NCBI GenBank assembly: GCA_002179805.1
Contig: NAVB01000054.1
Span: 29,542-93,541, forward strand
Length of the DNA stretch: 64,000 nucleotides
DNA from: Acanthamoeba lenticulata
Lineage: Eukaryota; Discosea; Longamoebia; Acanthamoebidae
Direction: 5' to 3'
In this document: piece after piece, positions 56,314-64,000 of the stretch
How the letters are laid out: each line of letters opens with the position of its first letter
Position numbering within the stretch: the first letter of the stretch is position 1
Position numbers and translations under genes: made by a program
Notes under the pieces: model-generated
Seen by the model: only the letters and a program-made list of their open reading frames with translations
Database searches by the model: none
Told to the model about the DNA's origin: nothing

Positions 56314-58365
56314 ATGGGACAGGCCAGGAGCAAGGCTCGTCCAGGACGAGCACGACAGGACAGCGATAGTACCACCGAGGAGAGCGATGACGCTCTCCGA
56401 ACCGCGCAACTGTCGAAGCTGCTGGTGCGGCCCGTGAACAAGCAGTTTGCCCTCCACGACATAGACCTAAGCGAGATCCCCGAGGTTGTAACGAAATGGG
56501 TCGAATTGGAGGCACTGCGGTTCGACATTAATCGCATCCGCTGCATCCCATCATCAATCGCGCTTCTGGCGAATCTCACCGAGCTCTCCCTCGCGGGTAA
56601 TCGCCTCACCTCTCTCCTCCCTCCTAACAACGACAACGAAGATGAGGCCTCTGCAACCTCGAGCGGTGGCGGCATTTGCGACCTCGCAACGCTGCGCAAG
56701 CTCTGCCTCAACTCAAATCAAATCGAGCACGTGCCCGAGGGCATCACCCGTCTGACCAATCTCACGCATCTCAATCTATCATCCAATTGCCTCACTTCGC
56801 TGCCCTCCCTGAGTGGCCTCACACAGCTCACTGTACTCGTGCTGACCATCAATTACCTCACGGCACTCCCGGCGCTGCCCGACTCTTTGATCGTCCTCGC
56901 TGCTGGGCGCAACAATCTGCGTCGTTTCGAGGTAGACGTCGAGGACGAAGACAAAAAGAAACGAAAGCGAAGCAAAGGAAAGGGCAAGAAGAAGAAGAAG
57001 AAAGCGGCCAAGAAAGAGGACAAGAGCCAACTAGAACAAGAATCAGTCGAAGAGAAGAACAATGACGGAAGTAACAATATCACATCCGGCTCTGGCGACC
57101 TCGCTGGTGAGGAGACGCCCGCTGAGCAGCCACAGAGGTGGTTTGAGCGGCTGCAAGAGCTGGACTTGAGCGAGAATAAGCTGACCGAGTTCCCGCTGGC
57201 GGTGCTACGCATGCCGTCGCTCACGGCACTGCAGCTGTCGTGTAACTACATCGCCGCCTTTCCGCCACCGGGCTTTGCACAGGCCTGGCCCAAGCTCAAA
57301 AACCTACGCCTGGGCTTCAACGACCTGCCAGAACTGCCCGCCGAGGTGCTGGAGCTGCCGGCACTGACGCGCTTTGACTTCCGCGGCAATCCGTTCCAGC
57401 TCGAGCAACAGATGGAGGTCCTCGCCCTCCAGCGCGCCAAGAGGGAGGAAGAGCGAAAGCGAAAAGAGGAAGAGGAAGAACGAAAGCGAAACGAGCAGAA
57501 GCGAAGAAAGAGCAAATCGAAGAAGGGGAAGGAGGAAGCGACGCCGAGCGAAGCGGATCTCAGGCTGGATCTGGATGCTGTCCCGCCACGTGCCGCAGTG
57601 GACGACTCAAAGCAGCCAGATGCGCCGGCTGCCGGGTGGATGGGCATCGCCGAGGTCTTTACCAAGAAGGGCGACTGGGACTACAACGCCGTCGGTCGGT
57701 GCTCCGCCATCACCTTTCTCTCCTCGTTCATGCTCGTACGGCTCAACGCGTGGGGGGGGGGGGGCATTGCAGATGGCATCATGTTGCCTGACGAAATCCT
57801 GCCGGGGCTGTATCTGGGCTCGTGGCTGAGCGCCGTCAACAAGCACCTCCTCAAGCAGCTCGGCGTCTCCCATATTCTCACTGTCGCCTCGCAGCTCACT
57901 CCCGCCTTCCCCGACGTACGCCGCGGCTTCCTTGTTTTGGTTTTTCATTTATTTATTTACATATTGCAACTGCAGTTGTTTGAGTACAAACATGTGGAGA
58001 TCGAGGACGTTCAAACGGAGAACGTGATGGAGCATTTTGAGGCGTGCATCGACTTTATCAATAAGGCGCGACAGGCTGGCACCAACGTGCTGGTCCACTG
58101 GTACTACTGCTAGCTCTCTCTCTCTCTCTCTCTCTCTTTTGTGATCTGCTCTCGCGGCTCCTCGTCTTCCGTCTGCTGACGCAACAACAGCCGGGCGGGC
58201 GTGTCGCGGAGCGCAAGCGTGGTGATCGCCTACGTGATGGTGACCGAGAAGATGAGCTGGGACGCTGCGCTGGCCTTTGCGCGTGCGCGACGCCCCGTGG
58301 TGTGTCCCAACATCGGCTTCCAGTCTCAGCTTCAGGCCTGGGAGCGCGAACTCAAGTCGGCCTAA
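56314..58365 (+). CDS. Leucine-rich-repeat dual-specificity phosphatase
   Basis: Start MGQARSKARPG at 56314 fits an N-myristoylation signal; an in-frame Met 14 codons upstream (56272) is the alternative. LRRs of the short 23-residue type occupy about 56460-57410 (LEALRFDINRIRCIPSSI, LRKLCLNSNQIEHVPEGI, LTHLNLSSNCLTSLPSL, LQELDLSENKLTEFP), split by a Lys/Glu-rich insert (56940-57110). A second charged linker (57430-57540) leads to a dual-specificity phosphatase: LPGLYLGSWLSAVNK, GVSHILTVASQ, YKHVEIEDVQTENV and the active site VHCRAGVSRSASVV, whose Cys codon is split by the 58101-58190 intron. The general-acid Asp is probably in IEDVQ. LRR-DSPs of amoebae are thought to dephosphorylate signalling proteins; the substrate is unknown. 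Introns also at about 57695-57774 and 57917-57975. Confidence 0.85.
57752..57764 (+). repeat. Poly-G run at intron 3' end
   Basis: Thirteen G in a row lie just before the acceptor of an intron in the LRR-phosphatase gene. This is a place of likely slippage or sequencing error. Confidence 0.7.
58113..58138 (+). repeat. (CT)n microsatellite in intron
   Basis: About 13 tandem ct units inside the intron that splits the catalytic Cys codon of the LRR-phosphatase; it may act as the polypyrimidine tract or a nearby spacer. Confidence 0.8.
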
Positions 58366-58599
58366 ACTCTGTTGTTTCTCCAACATAAGTTCTCGTTTCT
58401 TCCTTGTGCAATAATATACCATAAATACTTTTACGCTAACTTCTTGGCATTCCCCAAATAGGCCGAACGTTACGGCCAATCGGGCCAAAAAAGTTCGGCG
58501 TAAAAACGAAGCTCTGCGTGTGCAAAACGGAGCACATCCGCGACTTCTGCCACACCACTGCCAGCTCGCCCAGCTGTGCAAGCCCTGCCGCACTCTACC

Positions 58600-60020
58600 A
58601 TGAACGGTTCAGATAGGCCAGCAGCACACGAGGTGAACGACTGGGCAGTAGAGTTCAGGTCTGACTTGAGCCAGGCACAGCGTGGTGGCAGCCCGCAGAG
58701 TGATGGAGGCAGTGCGCCTCCCTCACCCTATCCTGGGGCCTTCCAAGAACACCAGCATCACCTGGCATCCTCCATCAATCAAACTTCCGGCGATTTCGAA
58801 GAAGATGATGATTTGGAACAAGGACGCAAGGGCAAGTCAGCCAGGGTGGACGAAGAGCAGCGGCGTCTGTTGGCAAGCGCTCTCGACAACACGGCAAACG
58901 AAAAGGAATTGCTGGCTCGTGTCGAAGGAGTCGAATCTATCGACTACCAACCACTGAAGCACGGCGTCCACTTGCGCCGGCTGTTTGCCCTTGCCAAGCC
59001 CGAGGTGCCTTTTCTTTATTTGTATTTATTTATATTTATTTCTTATTTAAAGATATGTTGAACATTTCAATCTAATTATATTTTTTATTTTTTGAAAAAA
59101 TTATTATGACTTATGTTGTGACAGTGGTTTTTGCTGCTTTGCGGTACCATTTGTCTGGCGGTGACGAGCGTCACGAACCTTGCGCTGCCAAAGTTCGCCG
59201 GCAACATCATCGACGCAGTGGCCAAAGATGGCGGTTCGCTCCACCACCAGTGTCACTGGTCTCATGTGTGGACATGACTCACTCCCTACCTGCTTGTCAC
59301 CCCGCAGAGGAACCGCTCTATCGGGCGCTTCTCTACCTGGGCGTTTCGCTTGGCATTGGCGGTATCTTCACACTGTTCCGGGTTCGATATTGTCTTACCA
59401 CCCAGCACTCACGCGGCCGCAACTACTCACTCTGCTTGTGTTTGTTTATTCTTCTGCAGGTGGCCCTGTTTACGATCTCTGGCGAGCGGGTCGTGGCTCG
59501 GCTCAAGAAAATGCTCTTCTCGCGCATTATCAAGCAGGAGGTAGCATTTTTCGACGTGAACAAGACAGGTGTGTGCTTCTCTTACCTCTTGCAGGCTGCA
59601 AAGAGCCTCTGTCTCACGCGCACTCGATGCAGGCGAGCTGGTGAACCGACTGTCGTCGGACTGCACGGTCATCCAAAACGCCGTCACCGTCAACATCTCG
59701 ATGGCGCTTCGTGAAATGGCGGCAGCCATCGGCGGCGTGACCGTGCTCTTCATCATCTCATGGAAGGTGAGGCTAGTTTACTTTGGTTATTCGGCATCAT
59801 GGCTCACTCACCTTTTGTTTGTTCGTTCCTCGTTCTGTGGTGTGCGGCACAACCACCACAGTTGACCCTGATCATGCTGTCGGTGATCCCTGTTGTCGTC
59901 ATCACCGCTGTTCTCTTTGGCAAGTTCGTGATGGGCATGTCCAAGGCCCAGCAGGATGCCCAAGCATTGACCTGTATGAGCGGTCAGCGGCCTTTTCTTC
60001 CCTTTTTTCTTTCTACCCGG
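58600..60020 (+). pseudogene. ABCB-type ABC transporter, membrane half only (truncated)
   Basis: Starts MNGSDRPAAHEV with a cytosolic acidic N-terminus. Joined exons then match the membrane domain of half-size ABCB/TAP-like exporters: CLAVTSVTNLALPKFAGNII, EEPLYRALLYLGVSLGIGGI, FTISGERVVARLKKMLFSRI, IKQEVAFFDVNKTGELVNRL, SSDCTVIQNAVTVNISMALR, LTLIMLSVIPVVVITAVLFG and MSKAQQDAQALT. The match stops there (about 59970). The next 300 bp hold neither the rest of the membrane domain nor Walker A, the ABC signature or Walker B, and another gene begins at 60275. It is thus a 5' fragment: a pseudogene, a recent truncation or an assembly join. The N-terminal part has no internal stops and proper splice sites, so the break may be recent. 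Confidence 0.7.
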
Positions 60021-60274
60021 TAGAATGGAAAAAGAAACACGCCATGTCTGTCACATGGGAAGCGCCGGACCCGAAATAGACTCCGTATTTCCCGCAGTCT
60101 TCCTTTGGATTTGAACACGCTTGCCGCCTTGCCCCAAATCACGTGACGTTGACACAATCTTCCGGCGAGGTGACGCAGAACGACGGTGTCGGCTTTTGTA
60201 GGACGACGAACAAAAGGCCGGTCGGCTAGGCGCCCTTTTCTCTTTACAACCCACGAGCACGCAACAACACAGCA

Positions 60275-60628
60275 ATGGACTCCACCCAGCTCTACTCCAC
60301 GACTACATCCAACCCGGCATCCTGTCTCAGCCAAGCAGGGATGAAGGCGCAGGCCAAACGGTGCCAGCAGCTGCGCAAGAATGGCCTTAGTGTTCCCGCG
60401 ACTAGTCGTGGCAACAAGCCCTGCCTCGGCAGCTCAGCCAGGAGGACCACCAGCTCTCGCATGCTCTTTGGTCCTGTCGACCACAACGAGGTGCTTGAGT
60501 GGCTTGAGGAAAGTCTCGACCAGAAGCGGCGCCAGCTGACCGAGCGATACGGCTTCGACGTGACCCTTGCCGAAGAGGGCGTCTACCAAGTGCCACCACG
60601 ACAGGCTTTGGCCACCACGTCGTGCTGA
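60275..60628 (+). CDS. p27/Kip-like cyclin-dependent kinase inhibitor
   Basis: A single-exon 117-aa protein. The N-terminal 60 residues are Ser/Thr/Lys-rich and disordered. From residue 62 (60458) it reads RMLFGPVDHNEVLEWLEESL, then a basic helix (DQKRRQLTE), RYGFDVTLAEEGVYQVPP. This is the layout of the Cip/Kip inhibitory domain: an R-x-LFG cyclin-docking motif, a linker helix, a K/R-[YW]-x-FD strand that binds the CDK N-lobe, and a short G-x-Y element that enters the ATP site. The order and spacing match animal p27Kip1, with weaker similarity to plant ICK/KRP C-termini. It is predicted to bind and block cyclin-CDK complexes in the nucleus. The 3' end is short and lacks the C-terminal regulatory region of p27. 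Confidence 0.75.
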   Translation: MDSTQLYSTTTSNPASCLSQAGMKAQAKRCQQLRKNGLSVPATSRGNKPCLGSSARRTTSSRMLFGPVDHNEVLEWLEESLDQKRRQLTERYGFDVTLAEEGVYQVPPRQALATTSC

Positions 60629-60919
60629 AGGGCCTTCGCGACTTTGCCGCCGTGTAAATGAAGGAGGAACAGCGCGGCAAGGCCGAAGAAAACAGAAGGA
60701 GAGTGTATAGCAGTGATCTCGCCGTTCAGGTGCGGCGTCGATTCGACAAAGAGAGCGGCCCTTGGAGTGGGGAGCCGCAACGAGCAATTGAGGTGTTGTT
60801 GCAATTGTAAAACCAGTGGGTTAACCACATGTAATTTATACTTTTTTGCCCCGGACACACTTGCGTATGGATTGGATATCTGGAGTTGCGGTTGCAGGGG
60901 AGGGGTGAGGTCTGAGGCC
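60629..60919. other. Convergent 3' spacer
   Basis: The spacer between the convergent CDK-inhibitor and PB1-NYN genes (291 bp) holds both 3' flanks. No gene is seen. A perfect palindrome sits at its right border (60907-60928). Confidence 0.45.
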
Positions 60920-60928
60920 TCAGACCTC
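60907..60928. repeat. Perfect 22-bp palindrome at a stop codon
   Basis: gaggtctgagg followed directly by its reverse complement, no spacer and no mismatch. It overlaps the TGA stop (60920-60922) of the PB1-NYN gene. Confidence 0.9.
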
Positions 60929-62634
60929 GCCGGCGTCGTCCGTGTCGCTAAGGATCATCTTCTTGCCCCACTCTTCAAGGAAGGCGTCCAGTCCGCTGTC
61001 GTCATCATGGGCATCAGCGCCCTGCTGCTGCTGCTGCTCTGGCAGAGCCTCCTCGCTCTCCTCGCTCATCGTCGACTGGGGCACGAGCGGTTGTTTCTGG
61101 TCTGCCTCCACGGTCCTCCTCGCCAGCTCTAGCCACTGCTTTGGCTTGGCGACGAGCGCGCCGACCTCACGCAACCTGATTTATGACGTCATCGGATCAC
61201 AACACGCGAACACGCCATTCATGCCAACAACCAACCGAGTCAGCCCTGGGCTCTCATTGACAAGCGAGACGAGGCTCTCGGTTCAGACCGCACCTTCTTT
61301 GGAGCTCGCGATCGGAGGTGACGAAAAGGCTGGTCTTGGCCTTGGCCGGGCTCAGAGCTTGAGCCCACGCCACCATCGCATCGTCTGCATTATTGGCGTG
61401 TGTCAATTGATTTGGGGGTAAGAAGAAGCCCCTGCTCCGGCTGCTTGTCACGTACCTGAAGTGGTGAACTCGGGACGGGCACTGGCGACGGAGAAATGGG
61501 CGCTTTCGGCAAGCGCCTTCAGCCCGCACCGGTTCTTGGCGATGGAATCGTAGATCATGATGGTTGTGCGCAGGCCTTCGGCCACCTTGGCCCGGGCGAA
61601 GGACTCGGCGATCGACGACAGCATGTCCTCGGCGATCCAGCGCTGTCCTCTGCCCAGGGCGTGCTTCCTGAGGGCCGCCGAGAGGAAGAGCATGTTGTTC
61701 CCGTCCAGGTACAGCCCATCCACGCCCGCCGGCCACCCCTCTGTGTTCAAGGCCAATGGGGATGAGCCTCTCTCCACCACTCTCTCTGGCGAGCCAAGAA
61801 GCTTGGAGGAGGAGGGGGAGGAAATGGTAGAGGGAAGGTACCTCGAAGTGACACCAAGCCGTTGTCGGATTCTCTCTGCTGCTTCTTCGCCATCCGCTCC
61901 TTCTTGCGTTCCTCCCTGTCGTCCGCAGGCGCGGGCCAGTTAGCTTGTTGGACGTGTTGTGTGTAATGGCGGTGTGGAAAAGATAGATGACTGGAAGAAG
62001 GAGAGAGGAGGGTGCCGTACCGGGCGGCCTTGCGCGGGTCGTCGACGCCGAGGCTGCTCGCGCGGCCTCCGCGGCCCAGTTTCTTTTGCTGGCGTGCCAG
62101 GCGGCGAGCCTCTTGGGCTGTGTCATACTCCCTCAGGAGGTTCGTCACGGCGTCGATGTCGCCTCCCATCTTGCGCAGAAGGCGTGCGCCTCGCTTCTTG
62201 TGCTGCCCGAGGCCGCGCGCCTCGAGTTGGTCCAGGAGGACTTCCATCTCGCCAGCCCCAAAGTTGTGCTTGCTGGCACGCTTGCCCCCGCGCTTGCCGC
62301 GTCCAGGCTCGTGGTTATCCATCTCCATCGCGGCGTTGCTGGAGAGGTGGACGGACAGCCGTAGGTACGTGTCCTGAGCGACAGCTTCAGAGACGGCATC
62401 CTGCAGCTCGGGCGTGGAATCGAACAAGATGCTGTCGCCCTCGGTGTCGACATACTTGAGGGCGAAGGGCTGGGCGAGGTTGAACAGGCGAGCCACGTCG
62501 GCTCGCAGGTGGTCCCATGAAGCAGGAAGGGCGAGCATGCAACAGCGCAGATCGCCGTTGAAGGCCAGCTTGCAGCGGATAGCCTGTTGGTGCCGAAGCG
62601 CAGCGGTGCTTTGGGTGGTCACGATGGGTTCCAT
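60920..62634 (-). CDS. PB1-domain plus NYN (YacP-like) ribonuclease protein
   Basis: Starts MEPIVTTQSTAALRHQQAI at 62634. The first about 100 residues form a PB1-like ubiquitin fold (IRCKLAFNGDLRCCML, ADVARLFNL, ALKYVDTEGDSILFDS, ELQDAVSEA). A basic Gly/Lys-rich linker and charged helices follow. After introns comes an NYN/PIN-like domain: GLYLDGNNMLFLSAAL, SIAESFARAKVAEGLRTTIM, IYDS, TSGDDAMVAWAQAL and LFVTSDRELQRRL, in which the Asp residues of LDGNN, DDA and TSDRE are the expected metal ligands. Relatives (YacP/NYN, KHNYN, MARF1 group) are endoribonucleases. An acidic Gln-rich tail ends at 60920. PB1 domains mediate head-to-tail assembly, so a self-assembling RNase is plausible; the combination was not one I know. 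Confidence 0.72.
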
Positions 62635-63000
62635 GGTTGGCAAACGTTGTATTGTACTAGTGTTCCCGGTGTGCAGTGTGCTCAGCGTAAGGTGTATCGG
62701 TAAGCCACCTGTATGTGCTGTCTGTGTGCTTGTTGGAGATGTTTGTGTGAAGTCGAACCGATTTTTATGCTCCTCTGGTCTTCGCTGTGCCCGCAAGGCG
62801 GGCCCCGAAAGCGCAGCATTGGCGGGCAAGCCCGACAGCTAGGCCAGGCGGGATAGGCCGTCTAAAAATCTGGCCGAAAGTTGGGCTTAGCCGCATGTCC
62901 ACAAAAACGCCAGATCAATCACACTTTGTCTTGGTCCTTTTCTGGTCTTGGCCTCTTGGTAAAAACAGTCTTTTTGCTGTGTTCGTGGTAAAGCAGCACG
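62635..63000. promoter_or_regulatory. Divergent spacer between PB1-NYN and phosphatase genes
   Basis: 366 bp between divergent starts. A CATAAAAAT element on the minus strand (62761-62769), about 127 bp before the PB1-NYN start, resembles the TATA-like elements of other genes here. Nothing comparable is clear for the phosphatase. Confidence 0.4.
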
Positions 63001-63839
63001 ATGCAGGGCGTGGTGTGCCTTTTGGTGGCATGCATGGTCGTATGCCTCGCCAGTAGTGTCATGTCAGCGGGTACGTGCCCTTCAGCTTCTGATGAGAGAT
63101 GCACTTTCATCTCACGGGCGTCTCCTTCCCCAAACCAGACACGAACGTGCGTTACGTCCACTTGGCCTTCACCGGACGCAACACAGAAATGAACGTCGGC
63201 TGGTACACGCAAGGTGCGAGTGCCTTCGCCACGGAGAAGCCCGATACTCGAAGGAAAATTCGTTTCTCATCATTTTCCTTCCCTTTTTTTGCTTCTCGGC
63301 CGTTGGTGCAGACCGTACACCGACGTCGACGGTGCAGTTTGGTATCCGTCCGCCTCTTACCGCCAACGCCACGGGCGTTGCAAAGGAATGGGCGACCGGC
63401 TACGGCTTCAACCACTTTGTGGTGCTCCGCGACCTCGTCCCCGGCACCACCTACTACTATCGGTGCGGTGACGCGTCGGGCGGGTGGAGCGAGGTCTACT
63501 CCTTCACCACCGTGCCCCATGACGCCAACAAGAAGCCCTTCACCATCGCCATCTACGGCGACATGGTGCGCCACCTCTCCTCCTTCTCTCCTTCTTCTCC
63601 TCCTGGGACTCGAGAGAGAACCATGTGGTCCATCATCATCACCACCGTCGCCATCGTCTCTCACACAAACTCCCCCTCCCGGGGGGTATGCTCGTGTGTA
63701 TGTTCGTGTATGTATGTACGTATGCGTGTGTATGTATGTGTGCAGGGCATCGTCAATTCGCAAAACACGTCGAAGGGCATCAACAGCAAGGCCCTCCGCG
63801 ACGAATTCGACTGGGTCTTCCACGTCGGCGACATCAGGT
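63001..63839 (+). CDS. Purple acid phosphatase, 5' part (runs off window)
   Basis: Begins with a signal peptide (MQGVVCLLVACMVVCLASSV). Exons then read RYVHLAFTGRNTEMNVGWYT, STVQFG, GFNHFVVLRDLVPGTTYYYR, CGDASGGWSEVYSFTTVP: the fibronectin-III-like N-terminal domain of plant/protist-type purple acid phosphatases. FTIAIYGDM opens the metallophosphatase core (first metal-ligand Asp) and DWVFHVGDI is the second (GDIS-type) motif, where the last exon in the window ends at a gtaacc donor (63839/63840). The Tyr and His ligands lie beyond the window. These enzymes are secreted or lysosomal phosphomonoesterases with an Fe-metal centre. Introns include a (TG/TATG)-rich one before 63745. Confidence 0.85.
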
Positions 63840-63893
63840 AACCATGAATGGCCCCACCACCACCACCTATCATCACCACCACCGATCTTCTGC

Positions 63894-63945
63894 ATCATCA
63901 TCATCATCGTCATCATCATCATCACCATCGTCATCATCATCATCG
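63894..63945 (+). repeat. (ATC/GTC)n microsatellite
   Basis: About 17 near-perfect trinucleotide units in the last intron visible of the phosphatase gene. Confidence 0.85.
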
Positions 63946-64000
63946 TAACGCAGCAGCCATCACCGGGGGGCTCCCGATGGGCCAGATGTGGGGTTTGGGG

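Noticed and set aside
63894..63945. CRISPR-like array
   Set aside because: Simple trinucleotide microsatellite in an intron; no spacers.

Overview
The window is nuclear DNA of a unicellular eukaryote, most likely a free-living amoebozoan of the Acanthamoeba type. This rests on GC-rich coding DNA cut by many short GT-AG introns (about 40-130 bp, often AT- or T-rich), genes packed on both strands with 200-500 bp spacers, and the gene mix (RUN, RhoGAP, XRCC1, STK11IP-like, purple acid phosphatase). The species is inferred and was not checked against a database. Splice sites were read by eye from GT-AG borders, reading frame and family conservation; most computed open frames on the opposite strands are shadows of GC-rich exons.

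Layout. 42-4942: a RhoGAP gene (-), divergent from a RUN/coiled-coil gene (+), then a small cysteine-rich membrane protein (+). 4943-6349: 1.4 kb with no gene I can support. 6350-8798: a secreted GH16 glucanase (+) converging on a secreted Thr/Pro repeat protein (-). 8799-10380: a low-GC accessory stretch with a dispersed 89-bp repeat, a decayed-looking coding element holding two copies of one domain, and a degenerate tandem repeat.

10381-22771 is the most unusual part: three paralogous multidomain genes. All carry a GBP/atlastin-like GTPase (GxTHAGKS P-loop, D-x-E-G), a helical segment, a Cys/His motif and a RING-like finger, but end in different effectors: a patatin phospholipase, an apparently active protein kinase, and a pseudokinase. 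The two kinase-type genes also begin with two B-boxes and share a 259-bp divergent promoter. The shared chassis with exchangeable effectors resembles innate-immune receptor design; that role is inference.

23138-39399: an F-box/WD40 gene whose C-terminus is made by the dispersed repeat, a 75-aa gene, an STK11IP (LIP1)-like gene, a UIM/UBX p97-cofactor gene, a secreted I9-like protein and a GH15-like glucosidase. 39553-54395: glutathione transferase, GT92-like glycosyltransferase, XRCC1 (-), a NUDT17-like Nudix hydrolase (+), a triple-SH3 scaffold and succinate dehydrogenase iron-sulfur subunit. 54845-64000: a putatively myristoylated F-box protein, an LRR dual-specificity phosphatase, an ABC transporter membrane domain without its ATPase half, a p27/Kip-like CDK inhibitor, a PB1-NYN nuclease, and the 5' part of a purple acid phosphatase that runs off the window.

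Apart from the GTPase cluster the genes look like ordinary chromosomal neighbours, not a pathway. Shared themes are ubiquitin/p97 (two F-box proteins, UBX protein, RING proteins), base-excision repair and nucleotide clean-up (divergent XRCC1 and Nudix genes), and secreted hydrolases for a phagotrophic life.
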